From Flavobacterium kingsejongi (GTDB lineage Bacteria > Bacteroidota > Bacteroidia > Flavobacteriales > Flavobacteriaceae), in NCBI RefSeq assembly GCF_003076475.1, contig NZ_CP020919.1:3596001-3660000 (forward strand): a DNA stretch of 64,000 nt, in the 5' to 3' direction. Made by a program: the position numbers and the translations under genes. Shown piece by piece: positions 51,736 to 62,500 of this stretch. Positions within the stretch are counted from its first letter, which is position 1; every line of letters begins with the position of its first letter. A model generated the notes under the pieces. That model ran no database searches. It had not been told where the DNA came from and saw only the letters and a list, made by a program, of their open reading frames with translations.

Positions 51736-53490
51736 CTATTCTGACTTTTTTATATCGCTTTTAGGACCTCTTCCGTTGCCACTGAAGGCTTCGATCTGGA
51801 AATAATAAGCATCTGACTTGTCCAGTCCATTAAAATAATATTCGTTTTTGCCATAGACCATAATAGAGCCATATAGTTTATCGGGGGATTTGCCAAAGTA
51901 AATAACATAGCCATCTGCTAATGGATTCTGCTGCCACTTGAACCATACATTACGGCGCTCGCCTTTTTTTCGGGGTGCAGCACGCAATGGAGAGAAATTT
52001 TGTACGGCATCGGGAGCCTGCCCCATTCCTTTACCAAATATCCGGAATCCGGAAAGGGCAAATTTTCCGGTAGGCATTTCGATATTTTCCAGTTTTACAA
52101 ACCGGGCCTGCGCCGGACGTTCTAATTCGATATAATCGTGTGGCACATCGTTATCATTTTTGCTTTTGTCAACCAATTTCTTCCAGTTCTTCCCGTCATC
52201 TGAAATGGAAATCACATATTTGTGCCCTGTAGTATGCGAAGGCTTGCCCATCAGTTCGGCATCCTGATCGGCATAATTAAGCTGGATCGCATTGATGGTG
52301 CTTTTTTCACCCAGATCCGAAATGATATATTCCCCTTTGGCTCCAGTTTTTGCGGACCAATAGGTCTTAATATCCTCATCATTGGCAAAATTAGCATTGA
52401 AACCACCCAATACCGAAGATACCTGAATTGGTTTGTTGTAGTTGAGTAACATCCATCCGGAAAAACTACCCTTGAGGTGATTTTTCTTTTCGGATGGCAG
52501 GAAGGTCGGATAGTCACCATAAGCGGTATTGGAATACAATACACCATCGGCATCAAATCCGGCAGGCCAGATCCCGAGGCGGCGCTCAAAATTATTCTTT
52601 ACCGATACTACAATCGTTGAAACATGCCAATAATCATCATTGCGGTCCTGATAAGTCGCGCCATGACCAGCGCCCCGTGCAAACCCACCCGGTTTATACG
52701 AAAAGGGATTGTGGGATTGGTATTCGAATGGCCCCATTGGAGTAGCACTGGTGTATACGCCATCGGAATAACCACTGAATTCGGTTCCCGGAGCACCATA
52801 TTGAAGGTAATACCTGTTGTTGTGTTTGGTCATAAATGCCCCTTCTGTAAAAGGTTGCATGAAAGTATTGTCGTTGTGTTCACCAAAACGCTCCCACCCG
52901 TGTTCGTCATCATTCAGTGCCAATACCGGAACGGGCTCGCCCTCGGGCTGGAATGTCTTACGGTTAAGTTTTACCACATACAGCGGATATAGGTTGCTGG
53001 AGCCGTAATACAGGTAGACTTCATCTTTTTCCTTGTCCCAGAAAATCTGCGGATCCCAAGCTCCGGCCTCCGATTTGTGTACGAGTTCCTTCCAGTCATC
53101 TACTTCAGGATTGGTACTCATCCAGATCGGGAATTCTTTGGTATGGGTCGAGCCTAAAACGAGTAAGGTATCGTTGACAAATGAAACGGAAGGTGCACAA
53201 AGCTCGTCATAGACATCATGCTCGGGGCGCAGGAACTTTCGGGGAATGAACTTCCAGTCAGACATGTCTTTACTATGCCAGTAGCCCCACTGGTTGGTAG
53301 AAAACAAATAGTATTCACCTTTGAAAAAGGTAATAACAGGATCGGCCGTAGCACGATGCTTTCCCTGGGTCACAAAATTAGGGATGGGACAATACCCATA
53401 ATCGATATTGATGGGATTGCAATAGGTTTTTTGCTGAGCGAAGCTACTCCCAGTCATTAGAAAAAGAAACAGCAGTACGTATTTTTTCAT
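51736..53490 (-). CDS. GH43-type glycoside hydrolase with F5/8C and fibronectin-like domains, PUL 2
   Basis: This 584-residue secreted enzyme has a signal peptide (MKKYVLLFLFLMTGSSFA, cut before QQK). A five-bladed GH43 propeller (about 20-350) has the catalytic base D50 in ATADPVITFFKGEYYLF, a second aspartate in GAWDPQIFWD and the acid in FTEGAFM. A discoidin-like F5/8C carbohydrate-binding domain (about 365-490) has STINAIQLNYADQDAE and ARFVKLENIEMPTGKFALSGFRIFGKG. The C-terminal fibronectin III-like domain has VWFKWQQNPLADGYVIYFG. The GH43 substrate (arabinoside, xyloside or galactoside) is not evident. A 214-base gap with a terminator separates it from the GH3 gene, so it may have its own promoter. 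Confidence 0.88.
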   Translation of the reverse strand: MKKYVLLFLFLMTGSSFAQQKTYCNPINIDYGYCPIPNFVTQGKHRATADPVITFFKGEYYLFSTNQWGYWHSKDMSDWKFIPRKFLRPEHDVYDELCAPSVSFVNDTLLVLGSTHTKEFPIWMSTNPEVDDWKELVHKSEAGAWDPQIFWDKEKDEVYLYYGSSNLYPLYVVKLNRKTFQPEGEPVPVLALNDDEHGWERFGEHNDNTFMQPFTEGAFMTKHNNRYYLQYGAPGTEFSGYSDGVYTSATPMGPFEYQSHNPFSYKPGGFARGAGHGATYQDRNDDYWHVSTIVVSVKNNFERRLGIWPAGFDADGVLYSNTAYGDYPTFLPSEKKNHLKGSFSGWMLLNYNKPIQVSSVLGGFNANFANDEDIKTYWSAKTGAKGEYIISDLGEKSTINAIQLNYADQDAELMGKPSHTTGHKYVISISDDGKNWKKLVDKSKNDNDVPHDYIELERPAQARFVKLENIEMPTGKFALSGFRIFGKGMGQAPDAVQNFSPLRAAPRKKGERRNVWFKWQQNPLADGYVIYFGKSPDKLYGSIMVYGKNEYYFNGLDKSDAYYFQIEAFSGNGRGPKSDIKKSE

Positions 53491-53654
53491 AGTATTACTT
53501 TTGGAGGTTGTACACATGCAATGCAGATTGCCGAAAGAAATCCTATCGTTTTCCATTAGCCCCGATGGGAGGGAAAATCCTCCCTTTTTCAGGGAGATTT
53601 GGAAGGACAGCGGGAACAGGGTTAATTACTGCCCAGACGCTATGCTCCTGATAG

Positions 53655-53683
53655 AAAAAACCCTCCAGCTTTCGCCAAAGGGT
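53655..53683 (-). terminator. terminator after the PUL 2 GH3 gene
   Basis: On the minus strand the arms GCCAAAGGGT/ACCCTCCAGC (53683-53674 and 53669-53660) form a 10-pair stem with several G-T pairs, a GAAA loop and a T6 tail. It divides the GH3 from the GH43 gene. The rest of the gap (53491-53654) holds a GGGAGG/CCTCCC hairpin and no gene. Confidence 0.75.
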
Positions 53684-53704
53684 TCATTCGAATCCACAAA
53701 AAAA

Positions 53705-55951
53705 TTATTTAACTAACTCAAACTTTCCTTTTAATTCGGCATTTGAACTGCCACCGATGAAAATCTCGAAATCGCCTGCTTCTGCAGTTTCTTTCATGTT
53801 GATGTCATAGAATTTCAGGTCTTCTGCACTGATTTCAAAACTTACGGTTTGTTTTTCTCCTTTTTTCAGGGGGACTTTTTTAAAGCCTTTCAATTCTCTG
53901 ACCGGTCTTGTTACAGAACCTACTAAGTCATGTACGTACAACTGCACTACTTCGCTACCATCATAATTCCCAGTGTTGGCCAGGTCTACGGTAATGGTTA
54001 GTTTTTGTTTTAAATTGACAGTATTTGAAGACAATTTCAGGTTAGAATATGCAAAAGTGGTATAGCTTAGTCCGTATCCAAATTCAAATAATGGTGAATT
54101 GTCTACATCGGTATAACGGGATTTGTATTTTTGTTCTGAATCAGCTGCTCCCAAATAAGGGCGTCCTGTATTCTTATGATTGTAATACAATGGAATTTGC
54201 CCTACATTTCTTGGGAAAGTGATTGGTAATTTACCCGAAGGGTTGTTCGCTCCGTATAATGTTTGTGCTACGGCATCCCCACCCATAGTTCCAGGCCACC
54301 AGGCTTCCAGAATAGCATCCATATTTTCGTTTTCCCACTCTAATGTCAGCGGTCTTCCGTTCATCAGGACCAATACTACAGGCTTGTTGAGTTTTTTCAA
54401 TTCTGCCAGGAATTCTTTTTGCAGTCCCGGTAAATTAATATCGGTTTGTGAAGCGGCTTCACCAGTCATGTTTTCAAATTCTCCCATTACGGCAACAATG
54501 ACATCAGCATCTTTCGCATTGTTCAGCGCCTGTTGGATATTATCCCTTTTGGTATCCTTAATTTCAACCCCTTTGCTGAACGTTGCTTTATTGGAATTGG
54601 CGAGGAATTTTTTCACCCCTTCTTCCACACTTACAGCAAAACCATAACGGTCTCCGGAAGCTGCCCAGGAACCGATGATATTGAATTCGTCACTTACCAA
54701 AGGCCCAACGAAAGCTACTTTCTGGTCTTTTTTAAGCGGAAGGACATTGCCTTTATTTTTTAACAATACCATTGATTTGTTGGCAATATCAGTAGCGGCA
54801 ACAAGGTATTCTTTTTTATAAATGGTTTCTTTTTCCCGTTTCTCGTTGTTGTATCGGTACGGATCTTCAAAAAGCCCTAGTTCATACTTTACATCCAGGA
54901 CACGTTTACAGGCATCGTTGATCTGAGCTTCGGTTACTCTACCTTCCTGCAATAGTTTTTTCAGGTTTTTCATGTAAATACCACCCACCATGTCCATATC
55001 AATTCCGGCATTCATAGCCAATTCCCCTGCATGGGCTTCATCTTTGGCAAAACCGTGAGGAATCATCTCGTTGATTCCGGTATAATCGGTTACAACCATT
55101 CCGTCAAATTTCCATTCTCCTTTCAGCACATCATGCATCAGGAATTTGCTGCCTGTAGATGGTACTCCGGCAATTTCATTAAAAGATGCCATAAAGGTAC
55201 GCACACCCGCATCTACAGTTGCTTTAAATGGAGGGAAGTAGATATCGCGCAATACTCTTTCGGACATATCTGTCGTATTATAATCCCGTCCGGCTTCTGC
55301 AGCGCCATAGGCAGCGAAGTGTTTGGTACACGCCAGGATAGTATTCAGCGCCATAAGATCTTCACCCTGGAATCCTTTTACCCTCGCAAAGGCCATTTTA
55401 GACCCTAAGAATGGATCTTCTCCTGCTCCTTCGGAAACTCTTCCCCATCGCCCGTCCCGGGAGATATCTACCATCGGTGCGAATGTCCAGTGTACACCTG
55501 ATGCAGCAGCTTCGGCAGCAGCGATCTGTGCGGATAATTTTGCCGCTTCCAGATCCCAGGAGGCTGTTTCTCCCAAGGTAATTGGGAATATTGTTTTGTA
55601 ACCGTGAATTACGTCATAACCAAAAAGCAATGGAATTTTCAGCCTTGAATTGTCCAGGTTGAGTTTTTGGATTTCATTGGTATATTTTACTCCGGTAGCG
55701 TTCAGGATCGACCCTACATTTCCTTTTTTGATCTGCTCGATAAAATTATCGCCCGATTTGGGTCCGGTGATGGAACCATCGGCTGTAAACTGCACGGTTT
55801 GTGCAATTTTCTCATCGATTGTCATTTTTGCCATCAATTCTGCCACAAATTGCTCTTTGGGCTTGATGCTTTTGCTTTTACTCTTTTGCCCGTATGATAC
55901 TGCAGAGACCATAAGGGCCAGCAAGATCAGTTTGTTCACTCTATTATTCAT
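53705..55951 (-). CDS. GH3 beta-glucosidase, PUL 2
   Basis: This 748-residue secreted GH3 has a signal peptide (NKLILLALMVSAVSYGQ). The barrel has IPLLFGYDVIHGYKT, APMVDISRDGRWGRVSEGAGEDPFL and CTKHFAAYGAAEAGRDYN, with the nucleophile D289 in MVVTDYTGINEM. The second domain has VAVMGEFENMTGEAASQTDINLPG. A fibronectin III-like end is present. Its neighbour GH144 suggests it releases glucose from beta-1,2-linked (sophoro-) oligosaccharides, as some Bacteroides GH3 enzymes do. ATG 55951 begins the signal peptide; the frame upstream overlaps the esterase gene. It starts 13 bases after that gene. Confidence 0.94.
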   Translation of the reverse strand: MNNRVNKLILLALMVSAVSYGQKSKSKSIKPKEQFVAELMAKMTIDEKIAQTVQFTADGSITGPKSGDNFIEQIKKGNVGSILNATGVKYTNEIQKLNLDNSRLKIPLLFGYDVIHGYKTIFPITLGETASWDLEAAKLSAQIAAAEAAASGVHWTFAPMVDISRDGRWGRVSEGAGEDPFLGSKMAFARVKGFQGEDLMALNTILACTKHFAAYGAAEAGRDYNTTDMSERVLRDIYFPPFKATVDAGVRTFMASFNEIAGVPSTGSKFLMHDVLKGEWKFDGMVVTDYTGINEMIPHGFAKDEAHAGELAMNAGIDMDMVGGIYMKNLKKLLQEGRVTEAQINDACKRVLDVKYELGLFEDPYRYNNEKREKETIYKKEYLVAATDIANKSMVLLKNKGNVLPLKKDQKVAFVGPLVSDEFNIIGSWAASGDRYGFAVSVEEGVKKFLANSNKATFSKGVEIKDTKRDNIQQALNNAKDADVIVAVMGEFENMTGEAASQTDINLPGLQKEFLAELKKLNKPVVLVLMNGRPLTLEWENENMDAILEAWWPGTMGGDAVAQTLYGANNPSGKLPITFPRNVGQIPLYYNHKNTGRPYLGAADSEQKYKSRYTDVDNSPLFEFGYGLSYTTFAYSNLKLSSNTVNLKQKLTITVDLANTGNYDGSEVVQLYVHDLVGSVTRPVRELKGFKKVPLKKGEKQTVSFEISAEDLKFYDINMKETAEAGDFEIFIGGSSNAELKGKFELVK

Positions 55952-55964
55952 TCTTTGTATTTTT

Positions 55965-56672
55965 CTATTTTTTTCTTTGTTCCAACATCCAGTCATAAAT
56001 CGCACTGTTGTCGTATACCCGCGTCCAGCTGTCATGGTTTGCATCATCAAAAATGGTAAGTTTGATATCGGCATTACAGGCTTTCAGCTTTTTATAAATT
56101 ATAATGGAATACTCCACATCGACCACATCATCCAGCAAGCCATGAAAAATGCGGATTGGTATTGTTTTAATCTTACAGTCTTCAATCATCGGCACGCGGT
56201 CTACAAAACCGGCTACCGGTACTAACGCCGCAAACATATCGGGATAGGCAAAAGCCAGGTTCCAGGCTCCCCACCCTCCCATACTCAGTCCTGTCAGATA
56301 GATTCGAGCCGGGTCAATATTGTACTGTTTTTGTATTTTCAGGATCAGTCGGTGCAACACTTCGGCATCCCAATATTCGTTCTCCGGGCATTGTGGTGCC
56401 AACACATAAGCATCCAGTTCATGGTCTTTCAGGTATTTGAAAGGACCGTGTATTTTGACCTTATCGATGTCCCCAACTGCATTGCCTTTTTCGCCGGAAC
56501 CGTGAAGGAAAACAATAAGTGGCTTTTTACCTTTAGTATCCTTCGGACTGTACAACGCGTAATTGAGCTCGTGTTTCTGTACAATTTCCGTCTTAAAACT
56601 TCCGTTAGCGTCCTTTTGCGCCCAGATCGATGCGGAAATGAGTAAAGCGGCCAGTATTAATTTTAGTTTCAT
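55965..56672 (-). CDS. secreted alpha/beta-hydrolase (esterase), PUL 2
   Basis: This 235-residue hydrolase has a signal peptide (MKLKLILAALLISASIWA, cut before QKD). Its alpha/beta fold shows PLIVFLHGSGEKG (oxyanion strand), nucleophile elbow LTGLSMGGWGAWNLA, aspartate in FHGLLDDVV and histidine in DDANHDSWTRVY. It resembles the phospholipase/dienelactone-hydrolase-like esterases common in glycan loci, where they may remove acyl groups from the substrate. It lies between GH144 (9 bases) and GH3 (13 bases), so it is part of the same operon. The ester substrate is unknown. Confidence 0.88.
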   Translation of the reverse strand: MKLKLILAALLISASIWAQKDANGSFKTEIVQKHELNYALYSPKDTKGKKPLIVFLHGSGEKGNAVGDIDKVKIHGPFKYLKDHELDAYVLAPQCPENEYWDAEVLHRLILKIQKQYNIDPARIYLTGLSMGGWGAWNLAFAYPDMFAALVPVAGFVDRVPMIEDCKIKTIPIRIFHGLLDDVVDVEYSIIIYKKLKACNADIKLTIFDDANHDSWTRVYDNSAIYDWMLEQRKK

Positions 56673-56681
56673 AAGCTGCTT

Positions 56682-58076
56682 TTAAAATCCGTATTTCCCG
56701 GAATGGAATTCGAGTGCCTGCAATCCGGTTTTTACTTCTGGTGCATTCATAAACAGGTTCCACAATAATCCAGAACGGTAATTCTCAAGCATTACGACCA
56801 TTGGTCCCTGGTCAATTGCCAGATACCGTTTGGCAGACCAATTGTACTGTTGGCTGTGCGCATCATAAAATCCGGCAGGCCCCCAAAGCAATGCACTATG
56901 GTTTTCATAAAAATTGCGCATAGCCGCCAGTGATTCTGTAGGTGTGTATACGATTGAGCTTACTGCTGCTGTTGGCGAAATTACTCCCACATCGTTACTC
57001 GGCATGTGTGCGTTGTAGCCTATTGAATTGTCGTTGTTTCGGCTATAAGATGCTGTAAGCCCCCAGTAATCAGGGCCATATCCTGCATAATGGTGTGGAT
57101 TTTCCACGCAATAGCGGTAATCAATTTTTGTCTGGTTTACATTCAGGTCCCAATAATTGGCATAATTGTCTGTCAGTTGATTCGGGTCTAATCCTACATA
57201 GGAATAGTGTGCCCAAAATAATGGCCCGCCGTATTCTTCAGCACCATTGTGTTTTAGGATCAGGGGCAAATTGTATTTGGTATTTCCGGATACAATATTC
57301 CCGTTTCTCGCCCAACCCTGGTGATAGGCATCGGGTGTAATCCCGTGTGTAGGCGAAGCGCTGGCCAATACATAGGTAATAAGGCATTCATTATAGCCTT
57401 CTAGTGCAAAATTCATTTGCCAGCCGTAACTCGGTGACCAATGCCAATACAGTACATTCTGTCCGTTTCTGTACCAGTCCCAGTCCACTCCTTTCCACAG
57501 TGCATCATAACGGGCAGCCAGAGCTTTTTCAGCAGTAGTTCCATTTTTCAGGTATTCCCTTACACAGATCAGCCCTTCACAAAGAAAAGAAGTCTCTACC
57601 AGATCCCCACCATTATCCTTAGTTCCAAAAGGCACAACATCGCCATTGTTCCCATTCATCCAGTGCGGCCACGCACCGTGAAAACGGTCGGCATTTTCCA
57701 GGAAATGGGCAATTTTTGTAAAGCGTTCGATCGTTTGATCCCGGGAAATATATCCCCGGGAATCTGCTGCAATAATAGACATAATCCCAAATCCACTTCC
57801 CCCTGTCGTTACAACGTGAGCATCATTATCGGGATAAACCCCATCCGGATGATAACGTTCTCTCGCCAGTCCGGAATTCGGTTCGGCATAGTCCCAAAAA
57901 TATTTAAATGTTGATTTTTCTACCAGGTCTACCAGCTGTTCATCTGAAAGTGGTGTTGCCGGAGGCGTAGGTGTTGGAGGTGTTGCTGTAGCAATGTCTC
58001 CTGAACTGCATTGAATGATGCTAAAAAGCGGGATGGCCCACAATAGCGTAAGCATCGGTTTTAGTGTTATTCTCAT
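56682..58076 (-). CDS. GH144-type glucanase (putative endo-beta-1,2-glucanase), lipoprotein
   Basis: This 464-residue lipoprotein (lipobox FSIIQC, then a proline/threonine-rich linker PPTPTPPATP) has the (alpha/alpha)6 fold of the glucoamylase-like PF10091/GH144 family. Characteristic stretches are LVEKSTFKYFWDYAEPNSGLARERY, VTTGGSGFGIMSIIAADSRGYISR, WPHWMNGNNGDVVPFGTKDNGGDLVETSFLCEGL and YWHWSPSYGWQMNFALEGYNECLITYVLA. Characterised GH144 members (Chitinophaga, Bacteroides) cut beta-1,2-glucan. The adjacent GH3 fits that pathway. A terminator-like hairpin separates it from susD. Confidence 0.85.
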   Translation of the reverse strand: MRITLKPMLTLLWAIPLFSIIQCSSGDIATATPPTPTPPATPLSDEQLVDLVEKSTFKYFWDYAEPNSGLARERYHPDGVYPDNDAHVVTTGGSGFGIMSIIAADSRGYISRDQTIERFTKIAHFLENADRFHGAWPHWMNGNNGDVVPFGTKDNGGDLVETSFLCEGLICVREYLKNGTTAEKALAARYDALWKGVDWDWYRNGQNVLYWHWSPSYGWQMNFALEGYNECLITYVLASASPTHGITPDAYHQGWARNGNIVSGNTKYNLPLILKHNGAEEYGGPLFWAHYSYVGLDPNQLTDNYANYWDLNVNQTKIDYRYCVENPHHYAGYGPDYWGLTASYSRNNDNSIGYNAHMPSNDVGVISPTAAVSSIVYTPTESLAAMRNFYENHSALLWGPAGFYDAHSQQYNWSAKRYLAIDQGPMVVMLENYRSGLLWNLFMNAPEVKTGLQALEFHSGKYGF

Positions 58077-58087
58077 GATTGAAGGTG

Positions 58088-58124
58088 AAAAAAAAATCTT
58101 CCTTCGCGCTACCGCGAAGGAAGA
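58088..58124 (-). terminator. terminator/attenuator between susD and GH144
   Basis: On the minus strand the stem 58124-58113/58108-58097 (TCTTCCTTCGCG/CGCGAAGGAAGA, 12 pairs, 4-base loop) is followed by T9. It likely gives high susCD and lower enzyme expression by partial read-through. Confidence 0.88.
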
Positions 58125-58134
58125 CTTAAAATTA

Positions 58135-59556
58135 TTAATAACCCGGATTTTGTGTCATCGTCGGAGTCTGTATTAATTGGTTGTACGGAATAGGAAATAA
58201 TTCCTGTGTCCCTACGATAAAGGTTTTGCCGTTAGCAGCCATTGCCGCCTGTGCTTGTCCGGTTCTTACCAGGTCAAACCAACGGTCATGTTCGAATGCC
58301 AATTCCAATCTTCTTTCTTTCCAGATCAGGTTTCGTAAAACGGCTCCTGAACCTGCTACTTCCGGAAGATTAACACGCGCTCTCACCAAATTCAAAGAAG
58401 CCAAAGCTGCCGGGGCATTCCCCAATTCGTTTGCTGCTTCTGCATGGATAAGATAAAGTTCCGCCATACGCAATACGCGGATGTTTTTATCGCCATCTGC
58501 CGCACCTAAATTGGCACTGGAATAGGCTTTTTCATTGTACATTGGATTTTCTACAGAAGCACTGACTACACGTCCGTCCCATAATGTTTCTCCTTCAAAA
58601 ATGATTGTTGCATCTCTTCTGATCGCATCCCCTTCGGCATTATAAGCCGCAAGCAGGTTGTCTGAAGGCGTATTGAAACCCCAACCCCAACCGCTGGTAC
58701 CACGGGCACCTTGCGTCTCAGAATATTGTTGAACCCCGTGTGCTACGACTACGCCTCTACCTTGAATTTCAAAAATAGATTCCGTTCCGTTTTCACTTGA
58801 AGCTCTCCACAGTACAGCATAATCGGACTCCAATCCATATTCACCGGAGTTGATTACATTTTGTGCCATATCGTAGGATTGTTGCCATTTTTTCTCATAC
58901 AGGTATACTTTTGCCAACAATGCCTGTGCAGCACCTTTGGTAGCACGCCCTAAATCAGCAGGAGCATATTGGCTTTTTGCCGGTAATTTTTCAATAGCAT
59001 CCAGTAAATCCGCTTCGATATACGCATATACTTCTTCTTTTGGTGCGCGGTTAAAAAGGCTAATATGCTGTAAAGGCACATCTCCAAAACCTCTTACCAG
59101 GAAAAAGTAATTAAAAGCACGTAAAAATTTTGCTTCGCCAATCAGCCTGTTTTTGTAGGCTTCATCTGCTATTCCAAAACTTTCGGTGTATTCTATTGCA
59201 TAAGAAGCCCGTCCGATTGATTTGTACCAATTGGTCCACATGGCGCCAAATGAGCTTGTACTGCTGGTGAATAAAAGGTCATCCAGTTCTCTTTTATCCG
59301 TACCGTTATCCGATGGCGAACTTCCTTTATCGGCATTATCAGAAAGAATTTCTGTAATTCCTAAATAAGCAAAAGCATAATCAAATTCGGTCATCATTCC
59401 GTAAATCCCATTCACAAAAGCTTCCGGTTTTGCTAAATCAGTCTGGTCTTCTGCATCGATGTTTTCTCTTGAATCTACATCCAGATAATCATCACAGCCT
59501 GTAAGGACTGCCATCGCGAAGAGTAGGCACGCTATTTTTTTATATTGTATTTTCAT
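58135..59556 (-). CDS. SusD/RagB-like glycan-binding lipoprotein, PUL 2
   Basis: This 473-residue lipoprotein has its lipobox at MAVLTGC followed by DDYLDVDSRENI, a motif typical of SusD. The helical SusD fold shows IGEAKFLRAFNYFFLVRGFGDVPL, DLGRATKGAAQALLAKVYLYEKK and VLRMAELYLIHAEAANELG. The end WKERRLELAFEHDRWFDLVRTG, then QNPGY, is standard. It lies 12 bases after susC and forms the lid of that transporter. It is only distantly similar to the PUL 1 SusD. Confidence 0.96.
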   Translation of the reverse strand: MKIQYKKIACLLFAMAVLTGCDDYLDVDSRENIDAEDQTDLAKPEAFVNGIYGMMTEFDYAFAYLGITEILSDNADKGSSPSDNGTDKRELDDLLFTSSTSSFGAMWTNWYKSIGRASYAIEYTESFGIADEAYKNRLIGEAKFLRAFNYFFLVRGFGDVPLQHISLFNRAPKEEVYAYIEADLLDAIEKLPAKSQYAPADLGRATKGAAQALLAKVYLYEKKWQQSYDMAQNVINSGEYGLESDYAVLWRASSENGTESIFEIQGRGVVVAHGVQQYSETQGARGTSGWGWGFNTPSDNLLAAYNAEGDAIRRDATIIFEGETLWDGRVVSASVENPMYNEKAYSSANLGAADGDKNIRVLRMAELYLIHAEAANELGNAPAALASLNLVRARVNLPEVAGSGAVLRNLIWKERRLELAFEHDRWFDLVRTGQAQAAMAANGKTFIVGTQELFPIPYNQLIQTPTMTQNPGY

Positions 59557-59568
59557 AATATCTTATTT

Positions 59569-62500
59569 TTATAATTCTATAGAAACACCAAACATGAATG
59601 TTTTTGTATTTGGGTAAGCCGATAATTCGATCCCTGCTGTCTCTCCCGGTACTCCTCCGTTATTTAACTCTGGAGTAAATCCGGAATATTTAGTGAATAA
59701 GAATGGGTTTTGTGCAGTAGCATAAATCCGTACTTTGGATACTTCTCTTAAAACATCTGTAAAAGTATAACCTACAGTGATGTTGTTAATTCTGAAATAA
59801 TCTCCTTTTTCAAGATAATAGCTGGAAGCGGTAGCTGTTCTGTTAGCTCCCGGATCTGTATTGGTACTTCCCGGACCTGTCCATCGGGTATCAAAAGCTT
59901 CCTGTGTGATGTTTTCTCCACCATTAACACGGGTACCTTTTAATCCGTTGTACACTTTATTCCCTCCTACACCAAAACCGTCTACAGAGAAATCAAGGTT
60001 TTTATATGTGAATCCAACATTAATTCCGTAGTTAAAGGTTGGCAGATAAGAGCCGAAGAATTTTTTATCCTCATCGGTAATTTTACCATCACCATTTAAA
60101 TCGGTATATTTCAACTGTCCTGGCTGTGCACCCGGTAAGTGTGGGTTAGCATCAATTTCAGCCTGAGTCTGCCAAACTCCATCTGCCTGGTACATCCACC
60201 ATGCATAAATCGGTTGCCCTGCCTGAAGCCTTTTAGTGATTTGCCCATTCGCTAAACTTCCTCCTGTTGTCCCATCGTAAGCAGGCTTCACATTGGTTAA
60301 GGTATTTTGGTTCCGGGTAAATGTACCTCCGATAAAGTATCCAAAATCTTCACCGATTTTATCTTTCCAGTTTAAAGAAATCTCAAATCCTTCATTTTTA
60401 ATTTCGCCACCGTGATCGTAATACTTCTCTGTATAGGGATCATTCAAAAGCGGGGTTACATATAAAATTGCATTGGTTGTTTTTCTATTGTAATAGTCTA
60501 CACTACCTGCTAATCTTCTATCCAAAAATTCGAAATCCATACCTACATTCACCTCTTTGGTTACTTCCCAAGTCAGCTGTTTTGCAGGAGATCCTAAATA
60601 CGCTCCATATATTAAATCCTGGTTCGGTCCGAATACATAGTTGTAACTTTTACTATCCAATCCACTAAAGATCAAATTGGCATTAAAAGGAACATTCGCA
60701 TTTCCTAATTCCCCGTAACCCCCACGGATTTTAAGGAAATCTACATTTTTAATATCGCTTAAGAAATTCTCTTTTGTCAATACCCAACCTCCGGATACTG
60801 ATGGGAAATTCCCCCAATATTCATTGTTTTGCTTGAAGTTACTGTTACCGTCTCTTCTAAAGTTGGCTGTTAAGAAATACTTTTCGTCAAAATTATATTG
60901 AAGACGTCCAAAATAAGATAAAATCTGTGTTGGAGTTGAGTAATACTGCGTAGCGCTTACTGCTCCATTTGCATGTTTAATATTCCAGTATTGCTCCTGA
61001 ACCGGAACATTGTAACCGGACATTTTAGAACTGTAAATATCATTTCTTCTGTCTTTGGTAACCCCAGCTACTACAGTCAGATTATGTTTGTCAAAACTTT
61101 TATTAAAAGTCAGGAAGGTATCCCAGTTGTAACGGAAACTCTCTACATCTTCATACGACAATAAATTGTTTGCATAAGTTGCTGAAGTAGGATTTGCTAC
61201 TTGTAAAGCATCAAATTCTGCTGCTGTCCTTGTTGGATCTGCGGCTAAATATGTCCCTCTGATATCATTATAAATCCTGTTCTTGGAGAAACTCTTATTC
61301 AGACCTACTCTGGTATTTACTTTCAGGTAGTCCGTTAATTTCAGTTCTGCATCAAACATACCCTGAAGTTCTGCCATTTTTGTTTCTTCATTTGCAAATC
61401 CTACAGTAGCCAATGGGTTTCCTGTTGAATTTAACTTACCAATATTCTGGCCTGGAGCTCCTGTATACCCTACAACTCCTGTTGCTACATTATAAAATGG
61501 CTGCCCATAAGCTCCATTAGCATAATAAGCCGGTACAATTGGGGCTTGGCGGTATGCCTCATCAAAAGCAGCAAACGGTTTTGGATTTATTTTAGTAAAA
61601 GCAGCACTTGAATTTTGTGAAATTTTCAGTTTGCCATCGAATAATTTAAAGGTATTGTTGGAACGCAATGTATTTCTACTCAGGTCCTGCCCTTGCAAAA
61701 CGCCTTCCTCATTATAGTTATTAAAACTAAAATAATAAGTTGCCATGTCACTTCCTCCAGACACTGCTACATTGTTGTTTTGAGAATGCCCAACGTGGGT
61801 CACTTGTTTGAACCAGTCTGTGTTATACGGCTGATTTGGAGACAAGAAGCTGGTACTTCCAATGGCTTGTTGATTTTCGTTGAAGAATGTCACATAGTCA
61901 CTGGCACCGGCCATTTTCACCTGGTTTAACACTGATTTTGCAGCATAAGTAGAGCTGGCAGAAATATTCATCTTACCTGCTTTTCCTTTTTTAGTTGTGA
62001 TCAAAACTACCCCATTAGCTGCAGAAGAACCGTAAATCGCAGCTGAGGAAGCATCTTTCAGGATGTCCATGCTTTCAATATCGGTTGGGCTGATATTGGC
62101 AATACTACCTGTTACCACACCATCTACTACATATAAAGGTGCACTTCCTGAGGCAGCACTTCCCAATCCCCTGATTCTTACTGTTGGAGCAGCACCTGGG
62201 GCATCATTATTAATAATGGTTACCCCGGCAACTTTACCCTGAATGGATTGCATTGCATTGTACGATTGTTGTTTGGTGAACTGATCTGATTTTACAGAAC
62301 CTACAGCTCCGGTTAGATCCGATCTTTTTTGCGTTCCGTATCCTACCACCACCACTTCATTAAGGGTCGTTTCGGCACTTGGGAGCATAATAACACTCAT
62401 TGGACTTGCCGCTTTCATAGTGACAGTCTCAAAACCAATCATTGAAAACCTGATTGGATCACCTTGTTTGGCATTTAAAGTAAAATTTCCATCCAAATCA

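Noticed and set aside
53560..53590. Plus-strand terminator GGGAGG/CCTCCC followed by T5
   Set aside because: No plus-strand gene ends here. It is probably part of the leader or spacer of the GH43 gene.
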